Assembly (NCBI GenBank): GCA_913061385.1
Contig: CAJXTM010000159.1
Span: 1-7,445, forward strand
Direction: 5' to 3'
Origin: an uncultured Rhodopirellula sp.
GTDB taxonomy: Bacteria; Planctomycetota; Planctomycetia; Pirellulales; Pirellulaceae
Length of the DNA stretch: 7,445 bases
Of the stretch, positions 1 through 5,376 are shown one piece after another; within the stretch, counting starts at the first letter, position 1; each line of letters opens with the position of its first letter. Under the pieces are notes generated by a model that worked only from the letters and a program-made list of their open reading frames with translations, was not told the origin of the DNA and ran no database searches. A program made the translations under genes and the position numbers.

Positions 1-44
1 CACGTAAGGAGTCGTCGGCAGCGTCAGATGTGTATAAGAGACAG
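1..44 (+). other. Illumina Nextera i5/read-1 adapter (artificial sequence)
   Basis: Bases 1-3 are the end of the P5 arm, 4-11 are GTAAGGAG (the Nextera i5 index S505/N505), 12-25 are TCGTCGGCAGCGTC, and 26-44 are the 19-base Tn5 mosaic end AGATGTGTATAAGAGACAG. This is library-preparation sequence and not genome. The mosaic end should not be read as a natural transposon end. Any reading frame starting inside it, such as the one from base 30, is an artefact. Confidence 0.98.
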
Positions 45-192
45 GGTATACACTTGGGTTTGAGTGTTACACCTCTGAAGCAGAATGCATCCTTGAACTA
101 TGCGCGAGCAAATGTCGAGGCAGTGGAACGGTGTTCGTGTTGCCGCTGGTTGTGCCGCAAGAGGAATCGTCCTAATAGAGTTGGTCAATGTT

Positions 193-1167
193 ATGCTGCG
201 TGTTTTAGTACTGGCTCATTTACTGATCTTGCCGACGTCTTTTTTGCAGTTCAGTAGTGTAGGACTCGCTGACGAATCGCAGGTGGCGATGAATCGTAAG
301 CGAATCCAATTTAAGAGCTCTGCAGATGGTAGTGACCAGGAAGCCATGTTGATTGTTCCCGCCCTTGATGCAAAGTCTCATGAACCCGTCCCGTTGGTTG
401 TCAGCCTCCATTCCTGGAGTGCTGATTTAGAGCAACGTAATGCGTTAGAGAAGTTGGTTCACAGTCGAGGGTGGATCTATCTGTTTCCAAATTTCCGAGG
501 GTCTAATCGCACTCCGCAGGCATGTGCCTCAACTCTGGCTCAGCAGGACATTCTTGATTCGATTGCTTGGGTTGTCGGCCAACAGTCGGTTGACGAAGAT
601 CGGATCTACTTGGCCGGATCATCTGGCGGTGGCCATATGACAATGCTTATGACAGCAAGACATCCAGAGTTGTGGCGGGCAGCTAGCGCATGGGTAGGAA
701 TTAGTGACCTCGTGACATGGCACGCGCACCATCGCAATCAAAAGTATGGGAAAATGATTGAGCAATGTTGTGGCGGTGCCCCTGGTGCTTCACCGGAAGT
801 AGATGCACAGTACAGGAATCGTAGTCCCATCACTTATTTTTCACAGGCACGTGATGTCGCGATTGATATCTCTGCTGGACTTAAAGATGGGCATGAGGGT
901 AGCGTTCCTATCAGCCATTCAATCAATGCTTTTAACTTGATTGCCAAAGCCAGAGGTGATCGCCCCGTGACTAACGCCGAGCTCTCGCAATTGTCACGTC
1001 CAGGGAAATTGGAGCGAGCGAAACCAGGTGATGAAGGGTTTGATGCTACATTCAATCGAAAATACTTTCTGCGCAGACGCAGCGGAAATGCTCGGTTGAC
1101 TATTTTTGATGGGGGGCATGAAGGCATTGCTACCGCAACTATCGCCTGGTTTGAAAAGCATCCCTGA
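193..1167 (+). CDS. Secreted alpha/beta hydrolase, prolyl oligopeptidase / dienelactone hydrolase-like
   Basis: Probable exported serine hydrolase (peptidase S9 or esterase type) of 324 aa; the substrate cannot be read from sequence. The ATG at 193 is chosen because it opens directly on a signal peptide: MLRV, a hydrophobic run to about residue 20, then a likely cleavage after V-G-L-A at residue 26. The frame stays open upstream to ATGs at 100 and 112, but those would put about 30 poorly hydrophobic residues before the signal. No strong ribosome site supports any of the three starts. The nucleophile elbow is G-S-S-G-G with Ser144 (residue 175 from the ATG at 100). The likely acid is Asp232, in G-L-K-D followed by V-P, and the base is His309 in D-G-G-H-E. 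About 75 residues separate acid and base, longer than in small dienelactone hydrolases; from memory, planctomycete homologues share this R-R-x-S-G-x-A-R insert. It is followed by a 274-base gap before csrA, so it is probably a single gene. Confidence 0.85.
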   Translation: MLRVLVLAHLLILPTSFLQFSSVGLADESQVAMNRKRIQFKSSADGSDQEAMLIVPALDAKSHEPVPLVVSLHSWSADLEQRNALEKLVHSRGWIYLFPNFRGSNRTPQACASTLAQQDILDSIAWVVGQQSVDEDRIYLAGSSGGGHMTMLMTARHPELWRAASAWVGISDLVTWHAHHRNQKYGKMIEQCCGGAPGASPEVDAQYRNRSPITYFSQARDVAIDISAGLKDGHEGSVPISHSINAFNLIAKARGDRPVTNAELSQLSRPGKLERAKPGDEGFDATFNRKYFLRRRSGNARLTIFDGGHEGIATATIAWFEKHP

Positions 1168-1331
1168 GCCACTCTCTCGCTTGCGCTAACGGGATCATGA
1201 CTCGAGTGCACGTGGTATTGCTTTAGCTTGTCTGGCAGTGCCTTCGGCGATCTCTTGGTGCAACAACAAGTCCTGCTGTTTGTCACAAGCTCGATCAAAC
1301 TTGCCCAGTCCCGTAGGGCTTCGAGCAATGT

Positions 1332-1345
1332 ATTTGCAAGCAAAT
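1332..1345. repeat. Short inverted repeat upstream of csrA
   Basis: ATTTGC and GCAAAT are perfect 6-base arms separated by AA. The spacing is that of an operator half-site pair rather than a stable RNA hairpin. It lies about 97 bases upstream of the csrA start. No known regulator is recognised, and a repeat this short could occur by chance. Confidence 0.3.
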
Positions 1346-1351
1346 CACGGT

Positions 1352-1390
1352 AAAAAAAGGCACATACTGAACTTGTGTTTAGTATCTGCC
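1352..1390 (-). terminator. Long hairpin in the csrA leader; terminator-like on the minus strand
   Basis: On the plus strand GGCA-C-ATACTGAAC (1359-1372) faces GTTTAGTAT-C-TGCC (1377-1390) across a TTGT loop. That gives 14 facing positions with one C/C mismatch and one G-T wobble, ending about 50 bases before the csrA ATG. A7 precedes it at 1352-1358, so an RNA made from the minus strand would have the hairpin followed at once by U7, as in an intrinsic terminator. The wobble becomes an A/C mismatch on that strand, so the stem is better paired as plus-strand RNA. It could therefore be a leader structure of the csrA mRNA, a stop for antisense transcripts, or both. No minus-strand gene ends here. 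Confidence 0.45.
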
Positions 1391-1428
1391 GCAGTTAGAT
1401 TGTTTCGCGTCAGCAAGGTTTGTGAATT

Positions 1429-1434
1429 AGGAGG
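1429..1434 (+). promoter_or_regulatory. Strong ribosome binding site of csrA with nearby GGA motifs
   Basis: AGGAGG lies 7 bases before the ATG at 1442 and fixes that start against the in-frame ATG at 1238. GGA triplets at 1430-1432 (inside the Shine-Dalgarno), 1438-1440 and 1458-1460 match the core element bound by CsrA. This arrangement allows the protein to repress its own translation, as is known for several CsrA genes. Self-repression here is inference. Confidence 0.8.
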
Positions 1435-1441
1435 CGTGGAA

Positions 1442-2092
1442 ATGTTAGTGTTATCAAGGAGAGAAGGCGAGTCGATCGAGTTTCGTGATTTGAACGTTTG
1501 TGTTCGGGTGATTCAGCTAAAAAAATCCAAGGTACAACTCGGTGTTGATGCGCCACGTTCGATTCAAGTGGATCGCAGTGAGCTCTTGGATCGCGGTGAT
1601 GAAGTCAGGTATCGTAGCGATCAGCAGAATCTGGGTCGATTTGACGGTAAATCTGACCGGCGGAAAATCAAGACCAAGAGCAGTGAGTCCGAACAGCGTT
1701 TAATGGACGAACTCGCAAAGTTAGAAGTGGAGGTGATGACGCTTGCAGAGTTGGTCACTTCAAAGGACCAAGACTTAGCCCGACAAACCGCGTTGGTTTC
1801 GTTGGAGCGCTTGAAGGGCTTACGGAATATATTAAGAAGGGGGTCCACCGCATATGCAGGACCACAGTCAATCGCTGAATTCATCCAATCAAGACAGTAT
1901 GAATGTGGTGGCATGGAACCTGTAAACAAGTCGACACATGCTGGTGTTCGTCAAGAACGCGATGGTTTGGATTCTAGCACTATTCCACAGTCACAGACCG
2001 ATTGTCTGCGGCAGACAGGTGTTGGCTACTTTCTTGAGTCAGAGGTGCCAGGCTTTTCAGATCACGGAACGTTTGAGGCGGGCCGTGGATGA
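1442..2092 (+). CDS. csrA: CsrA/RsmA-type carbon storage regulator with a long C-terminal extension
   Basis: RNA-binding translational regulator that binds GGA motifs in mRNA leaders in the cytoplasm. Residues 1-50 are a full CsrA domain: M-L-V-L-S-R-R at the N-terminus, G-E-S-I at 9-12, V-Q-L-G-V-D-A-P at 31-38, and V-D-R-S-E-L at 43-48. The RNA-contacting residues Leu4, Arg6, Arg7 and Arg45 (Arg44 in E. coli, shifted by one inserted residue) are present. Classical CsrA is about 60 aa; this protein is 216 aa. Residues about 60-80 are a basic, charged linker (D-R-R-K-I-K-T-K). Residues about 82-133 are a Leu/Val/Glu-rich segment likely to be helical and possibly coiled coil. Residues 134-216 match nothing I know and look poorly ordered. 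The ATG at 1442 is fixed by the AGGAGG site. The stop at 2090-2092 lies inside another open frame (1938-2180), so a frameshifted 3' end cannot be excluded. Confidence 0.85.
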   Translation: MLVLSRREGESIEFRDLNVCVRVIQLKKSKVQLGVDAPRSIQVDRSELLDRGDEVRYRSDQQNLGRFDGKSDRRKIKTKSSESEQRLMDELAKLEVEVMTLAELVTSKDQDLARQTALVSLERLKGLRNILRRGSTAYAGPQSIAEFIQSRQYECGGMEPVNKSTHAGVRQERDGLDSSTIPQSQTDCLRQTGVGYFLESEVPGFSDHGTFEAGRG

Positions 2093-2179
2093 TATAAACC
2101 GAGGCTGGAATTGGAGCGAATCAGGCCTTGAAGAACTGAAAAGGCATTCACGAATTTCAGTCGGACTTCGATGTGCATA

Positions 2180-2244
2180 GGCAGTGGCGGCTGCCAGCAG
2201 TGTTCGCTGTTTATGAGCAGTCATGCGTGACGGGGCACGACTGC
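2180..2244. terminator. Two small hairpins in the convergent gap between csrA and the sulfotransferase
   Basis: First hairpin: GGCAG (2180-2184) and CTGCC (2191-2195) around a 6-base loop. Second: GCAGTC (2217-2222) and GACTGC (2239-2244), with an inner TGC/GCA pair after one mismatch. Both lie between converging stops, where a two-way terminator is expected. Neither has a proper T-tract on either strand (the plus side has only GTTT), so intrinsic termination would be weak. Confidence 0.35.
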
Positions 2245-2246
2245 GT

Positions 2247-2906
2247 TTAACGCATTTCGTAAGCGTAATCAGTGAAGTCTTTTTTATAGATGGTATTGAG
2301 TATCTTTAGCGACTTGGCGCTGAGTTCCTCGGGGGTAGTGATCTCGGCAGTGCTGTTGGCATGTTTACTGTTGTCAAATCCGGTTGATTCAGCAAACGCA
2401 TTTAACTCTTTGACTTGATCCATTCGGTAAATCGACAGTTGATCAAGAGTCACCCCCAGCTTTTTGAAAAACAGATAGCGTGGGTGATCAAGAATCCAAT
2501 GTTGAGGTTGGGTATGCTCGTCAAGCCAGTAGCACTTCTCTAACAATTCGATGAATTGATCGAACGATGTATTGATCAGCGTCTCTTTGATTTTCTGGTC
2601 GCTGTGATGCTTGGTTGATAGTCCCATCTTTGAGAAAAAGATTCGTTGAGGCTTTTCCCATTTGACTGGTTTGGTCAGGTCAGCATTCAGAGGTGTAAAT
2701 TGAAATTTGTCTTTGTAAAGCGAAATCGCTTTTTGGTACGGGTCTCTGACGGTGAAATGTACCTGCGTCCAACTCTGCTTTGCCAGAAGAAACGCGTTGT
2801 AGCGTTTGATTTTGGTGAAGTTGCTCGTCTCAGTGAATGAGGTGAACATGACCTTGAAATTGGTGAGCACTAATTTGTGACTGTTATGAACACGGAAGTA
2901 TGGCAT
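2247..2906 (-). CDS. PAPS-dependent sulfotransferase (sulfotransfer_2-like family)
   Basis: Probably transfers a sulfuryl group from PAPS to a carbohydrate or other hydroxyl acceptor; the acceptor is unknown. The 219 aa are short but span the recognisable core. Near the N-terminus K18-V-M-F-T22-S23 occupies the place of the PAPS 5'-phosphosulfate loop, a degenerate form of P-K-x-x-x-T-S. V53-R54-D55-P56-Y57 followed by S62-L-Y is the 3'-phosphate-binding motif. D129-E-H-T-Q-P-Q-H is the D/N-E-H-x-x-P-Q signature of the carbohydrate sulfotransferase group. I159-Y-R-M-D and the C-terminal D-F-T-D-Y-A-Y-E also fit. No signal peptide or membrane anchor is visible, so it is probably cytoplasmic. 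The ATG at 2906 has only a weak ribosome site, and Met20 is unlikely to be the start because it lies inside the PAPS loop. The gene looks AT-richer, with more Lys/Asn/Phe, than its neighbours, which may point to transfer. Confidence 0.8.
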   Translation of the reverse strand: MPYFRVHNSHKLVLTNFKVMFTSFTETSNFTKIKRYNAFLLAKQSWTQVHFTVRDPYQKAISLYKDKFQFTPLNADLTKPVKWEKPQRIFFSKMGLSTKHHSDQKIKETLINTSFDQFIELLEKCYWLDEHTQPQHWILDHPRYLFFKKLGVTLDQLSIYRMDQVKELNAFAESTGFDNSKHANSTAEITTPEELSAKSLKILNTIYKKDFTDYAYEMR

Positions 2907-3048
2907 CTAGGTGCTCTGGAGAATTAAGTCTGGCAGCGGGAAGAATGGTTTTCGAATTTTTTTTTAGCAAGCGTTAAGCAGTAGGGACAGTAGGCATGTG
3001 TTGTTTCTCTGGCACCAAGTGAGTTCGTGGGAGATCGTTGCCAGATTT

Positions 3049-3069
3049 GTTTGCCAAACGCTGGCAAAC
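3049..3069. repeat. Perfect 8-base inverted repeat GTTTGCCA/TGGCAAAC
   Basis: Arms 3049-3056 and 3062-3069 are separated by 5 bases (AACGC). No T-tract follows on either side, so it is not a terminator. The size and spacing fit a dimeric repressor operator or an RNA stem-loop. It lies 220 bases upstream of the response regulator start and about 140 bases upstream of the sulfotransferase start. Confidence 0.45.
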
Positions 3070-3143
3070 TATGTGGGTGGCGTCAAGTGACCGGGACGAC
3101 GTGCGATCCACGCGCATTATTGTTCCGGTAATGGGCATCCGTT

Positions 3144-3162
3144 GTGCAATGGTGAATTGCAC
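3144..3162. repeat. Perfect 7-base inverted repeat GTGCAAT/ATTGCAC
   Basis: Arms 3144-3150 and 3156-3162 flank a GGTGA loop. An alternative pairing GGTG (3151-3154) with CACC (3160-3163) is mutually exclusive with the main stem, so two conformations are possible. It lies immediately before the terminator-like hairpin at 3166-3195. Confidence 0.4.
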
Positions 3163-3165
3163 CGA

Positions 3166-3195
3166 GAAAAAGCGGCCCGAAACACCACGGGCCGC
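3166..3195 (-). terminator. GC-rich intrinsic terminator-like hairpin, minus strand
   Basis: GCGGCCCG (3172-3179) and CGGGCCGC (3188-3195) form a perfect 8-base GC-rich stem with an 8-base loop. On the minus strand the stem is followed directly by TTTTTC (A5 at 3167-3171 on plus), which is the layout of a Rho-independent terminator. On the plus strand no T-run follows. No annotated minus-strand gene ends here, as the next one upstream on that strand is the dehydrogenase beyond the response regulator. It may stop antisense transcription or end a small RNA. Confidence 0.5.
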
Positions 3196-3288
3196 AGGTT
3201 ATGCTGTACAAATAAAGTCCCAGTACCAACATATTCTTGTACCGTCATATTGCTGAGTCGGGCGATGAGAGCAAGGTAAAGCGATTCT

Positions 3289-4194
3289 ATGGCAACAATT
3301 TTGCTGGCCGAAGATAGTTCAACCCACACAGCACTGATGCGGTCTTTGTTGGAACAGGACGGACATCGTGTTGACTGTGTGGTGGATGGACAGTTGGCGT
3401 GGGAGGGAGTCCAAGCATCGCGACCTGACTTGATAGTAACCGATTTGCGGATGCCAGACTTAAATGGCTGTGAATTGGTCAAGAAGGTTGTCGAGTCGGA
3501 CCCCGATTTGCCTTGTATTGTTGTGACTGCAAGGGGATCAGAGGGGCTGGCTGTTGACGCATTGGCTATGGGCGCAGCCAATTTTGTGCCGAAGAATTCT
3601 CTGCACAAATTGCTGAATCATGTTGTTCGTCAGACGCTTGCCATGTCTGAGGTGAGTGCAATTTTCCAACAATTTTCAGGGCATTTGGAGAGTCCAGAAT
3701 TTAGTTTTGAATTACCCAATGAAGTTGCGGCGATTGAGCCAACAGTGCTGTACGTAATGCAGACCTTGGCAGCCGCAACCTGTCTTTCCATGGTAGAACG
3801 AATTCGCGTGGGTGCGGCACTCTCGAGCGCACTCTTTAATGCGATGTGCTACGGCAATCTGGAAATTAAGGATGAAGACACTGTTGTCAGTCGCATGTTT
3901 TCAGGTGACCAAAGTGAACATGATGAGTTACGAGAGCGGGCGGTCCAGAAACCGTACTGCGATCGAAAGGTCGTATTGAAAGTTTCTGTAAGCAAGGTCG
4001 ATACACGCTTTTTTATCTCCCATGATGGTCCGGGCCGCATGACCCGATTGACACCGGCACCAGGCACTTCCGAGTCGTTTGAAATCGAGCAGTGCCGTGG
4101 ATTTGTGCTGATGACAAGCTTCATGGATGACATCATTTTTCAGTCGGGTAACAGCAGCGTTGTGCTCGTTAAATCCGAAGCCGGCTTGGCGTAG
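3289..4194 (+). CDS. Response regulator with REC domain fused to a degenerate RsbW/SpoIIAB-like HATPase domain
   Basis: Cytoplasmic two-domain signalling protein, 301 aa. The REC domain (residues 1-115) is complete: acidic pocket Glu8-Asp9, phospho-acceptor Asp52 in V-T-D-L-R-M-P, Thr80 and Lys102. A linker to about 165 leads into a GHKL ATPase domain of the anti-sigma-factor kinase type (about 165-297), recognisable from R-I-R-V-G-x-A-L, F-N184-A-M-C-Y-G-N190-L-E, P-Y-C-D-R, D-G-P-G and R-G-F-x-L-M-x-x-F-M-D. Related planctomycete proteins, as I remember them, read A-L-E-E-A-L-x-N, R-D-E-G-P-G and G-R-G-L. Here the N-box Glu is Ser180, the G1-box Asp is His245 (with Asp246 shifted one place), and the G2 Gly is Cys269. 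ATP binding or kinase activity may be lost, leaving a phosphorylation-controlled binding protein. The start at ATG 3289 has a modest AAGG 12 bases upstream. The gene is alone on its strand. Confidence 0.85.
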   Translation: MATILLAEDSSTHTALMRSLLEQDGHRVDCVVDGQLAWEGVQASRPDLIVTDLRMPDLNGCELVKKVVESDPDLPCIVVTARGSEGLAVDALAMGAANFVPKNSLHKLLNHVVRQTLAMSEVSAIFQQFSGHLESPEFSFELPNEVAAIEPTVLYVMQTLAAATCLSMVERIRVGAALSSALFNAMCYGNLEIKDEDTVVSRMFSGDQSEHDELRERAVQKPYCDRKVVLKVSVSKVDTRFFISHDGPGRMTRLTPAPGTSESFEIEQCRGFVLMTSFMDDIIFQSGNSSVVLVKSEAGLA

Positions 4195-4203
4195 ATCGGC
4201 TTT
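4178..4203 (+). terminator. Weak hairpin at the end of the response regulator gene
   Basis: AAGCCG (4178-4183) pairs with CGGCTT (4197-4202) across the stop codon, followed by TGT. The palindrome AAGCCGGCTT (4178-4187) gives an alternative fold. There is no real U-tract, so it is at best a poor terminator in the 48-base convergent gap before the dehydrogenase stop. Confidence 0.25.
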
Positions 4204-4242
4204 GTAAAACCCAGTCGAAGTTCGGTTGGAAAAGCAAGGTAG

Positions 4243-5283
4243 TTATACTTGCTGCGGTTGCACGACGACTTTCATTTGATCTGGGTCACCTGCATGAAGT
4301 CGCTTGAACCACTGAGGGCCATCGCTGAGTGGTATCATAGCAGTGATCAGCGGTTTGACATTGATGATTCCACGGTTCATTAAATCGATGCACTGCGGAT
4401 ACTCACCGTTGCAACCGCAGGTTCCATGCAGCGAAATTTCCCGAGTCACTACTGATTGCAGTGGCAAGTCGATGACAGGGGAAACATTGCCTACTAAAGT
4501 CACATTGCCACCCTTGCGCACACATTCAATGGCTGTCTTCACAGTTGGGGTGGTACCAACGACTTCAAATGCTACATCTGCACCTCGACCGTTGGTCAGT
4601 GCTATGATTTTCTCCGCAGCATTGCACTGATCACCACGTATTGTTTCGTCGGCGCCGAGTTGTTTCGCGACCTCAAGACGTTTCTCGTTCAAGTCGATTG
4701 CGATGATTCGCGAGGCACCAGCAGCTCGGGCTGCTTGCAGAGTCAGTAAGCCGATCATACCTGCTCCGACAATGACAGCTGTATCGCCGAGGGAGATTGG
4801 AGTGACATTGGCTGCGTGTACTGCAACAGAAACTGCTTCAACGAGTGCAGCTTCTTCGAACGGCAAACTGTCTGGTAGTTGATAGACGATTCTTCGCGGC
4901 ACACTGATTCGCTCTGCAAACGCACCATGTCGACGGTACTCTTCGCATGAGACCCCTAGTACCATGCGGTTGTCGCAGAGGTTTCCACTTCCATCACGAC
5001 AAAAGTCGCATCGGCCGCAGGAGACCATTGAATCAAAGGTGACGCGGGTGCCGTCAGGAAGGTCTGTTACATCCGAACCGGTTCCCACAACGATTCCTGA
5101 AGCTTCGTGGCCCATGACAAGTGGTGGAATTCGCCGACCAGTGCTACCATCAAATCCATGGATGTCACTGCCGCATATGCCGCAAGCTTCCACTTGGATT
5201 AGGACGTCATCTGGTCCAACCTCTGGCTCATTAACCTCGGTGACCTGCATCTTTTCGTAATCTGTCAGTAACATCGCTTTCAT
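4243..5283 (-). CDS. Zinc-dependent NAD alcohol/polyol dehydrogenase (medium-chain family)
   Basis: Oxidises a secondary alcohol of a sugar, polyol or amino acid to the ketone with NAD+; sorbitol, galactitol-phosphate, butanediol and threonine dehydrogenases are the closest named relatives, and the substrate is not determined. The 346 aa are full length for the family. Catalytic zinc ligands are Cys37 in C-G-I-C-G-S-D, His59-Glu60 in M-G-H-E, and Glu149 in L-V-E-A-x-S-V-A. The structural zinc has all four cysteines: Cys89, Cys92, Cys95 and Cys103. The Rossmann motif G173-A-G-M-I-G178 is followed by Asp197 at the end of the second strand, which favours NAD over NADP. The start at 5283 has AAGGA about 12 bases upstream. 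The gene is divergent from the M41 peptidase gene across 93 bases, so the two may share regulation. Confidence 0.9.
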   Translation of the reverse strand: MKAMLLTDYEKMQVTEVNEPEVGPDDVLIQVEACGICGSDIHGFDGSTGRRIPPLVMGHEASGIVVGTGSDVTDLPDGTRVTFDSMVSCGRCDFCRDGSGNLCDNRMVLGVSCEEYRRHGAFAERISVPRRIVYQLPDSLPFEEAALVEAVSVAVHAANVTPISLGDTAVIVGAGMIGLLTLQAARAAGASRIIAIDLNEKRLEVAKQLGADETIRGDQCNAAEKIIALTNGRGADVAFEVVGTTPTVKTAIECVRKGGNVTLVGNVSPVIDLPLQSVVTREISLHGTCGCNGEYPQCIDLMNRGIINVKPLITAMIPLSDGPQWFKRLHAGDPDQMKVVVQPQQV

Positions 5284-5376
5284 CTTGGTCAGTATTCCTT
5301 AGAGCGAGAGGTTCTCGTTGTGTATCACTTTGAATATGTTGTCACGTAAACCCAGTTTAGCACAGGTGACAACAAA
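5284..5376. promoter_or_regulatory. Divergent regulatory gap between dehydrogenase and M41 peptidase
   Basis: This gap must hold promoters for both directions. It contains a short inverted repeat CGAGA/TCTCG (5305-5309 and 5313-5317) and the longer repeat at 5338-5373. A possible plus-strand -10 TATGTT (5335) sits 17 bases after TTCTCG (5312), a poor -35. No convincing sigma70 pair was found on either strand, so the promoters may use another sigma factor. Confidence 0.5.
5338..5373. repeat. Long-spaced perfect inverted repeat GTTGTCAC-N20-GTGACAAC
   Basis: Perfect 8-base arms at 5338-5345 and 5366-5373 are separated by 20 bases. The right arm overlaps the likely ribosome site AGGTGA (5364-5369) of the peptidase gene, so the repeat could act as a transcription-factor site pair or as an RNA stem that hides the ribosome site. 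It sits centrally enough in the divergent gap to affect both genes. Confidence 0.5.

Larger units (their letters stand above)
1168..1441. other. Intergenic region and csrA leader
   Basis: A 274-base stretch between the hydrolase stop and the csrA start. The csrA frame stays open upstream to an ATG at 1238, but the extra 68 residues are cysteine-rich, look random, and lack the CsrA fold. No T-tract terminator for the hydrolase was found. The second half holds a small inverted repeat (1332-1345), an A7 run (1352-1358), a long hairpin (1359-1390) and the csrA ribosome site (1429-1434). A weak sigma70-like pair TTGTGT (1373) and TAGATT (1396), 17 bases apart, is possible, but it overlaps the hairpin and I would not rely on it. 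Confidence 0.6.
2907..3288. other. Hairpin-rich 382-base intergenic region
   Basis: This gap lies between the divergent sulfotransferase and response regulator genes, so it must hold both promoters. A T9 run at 2957-2965 would act as an A-tract upstream of the sulfotransferase. I could not pick a convincing -35/-10 pair on either strand. Three perfect inverted repeats (3049-3069, 3144-3162, 3172-3195) lie within 150 bases. The short plus frame at 3038-3256 runs straight through these hairpins, has no ribosome site, and is rejected as a gene. Confidence 0.6.

Noticed and set aside
26..44. Tn5 mosaic end that could be called a natural transposon end (also 7409-7427)
   Set aside because: It is embedded in Nextera adapter with an index on both ends, so it comes from library preparation.
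45..72. Imperfect inverted repeat near the left end (GTA-T-ACACT and AGTGT-TAC)
   Set aside because: It needs a bulge, lies at the fragment edge, and has no T-tract or gene context to support a role.
30..257. Plus-strand frame of 75 codons at the left edge
   Set aside because: It starts inside the adapter, is Cys-rich without any motif, and overlaps the better hydrolase frame.
834..1343. Minus-strand frame of 169 codons
   Set aside because: It is a shadow of the hydrolase gene, with no motif, and most of it is antisense to catalytic-domain codons.
1238..1441. 68-codon N-terminal extension of csrA
   Set aside because: CsrA begins at the canonical M-L-V-L with AGGAGG 7 bases upstream; the extension crosses the leader hairpin and has random composition.
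2957..2965. T9 run as a plus-strand terminator
   Set aside because: No stable stem precedes it on the plus strand, and there is no plus-strand gene directly upstream to terminate.
3038..3256. Plus-strand frame of 72 codons in the intergenic region
   Set aside because: It has no ribosome site, passes through three hairpins and resembles no protein family.
3117..3608. Minus-strand frame of 163 codons over the response regulator start
   Set aside because: It is antisense to the REC domain, Ser/Thr/Pro-rich as shadow frames are, and runs through the hairpin cluster.
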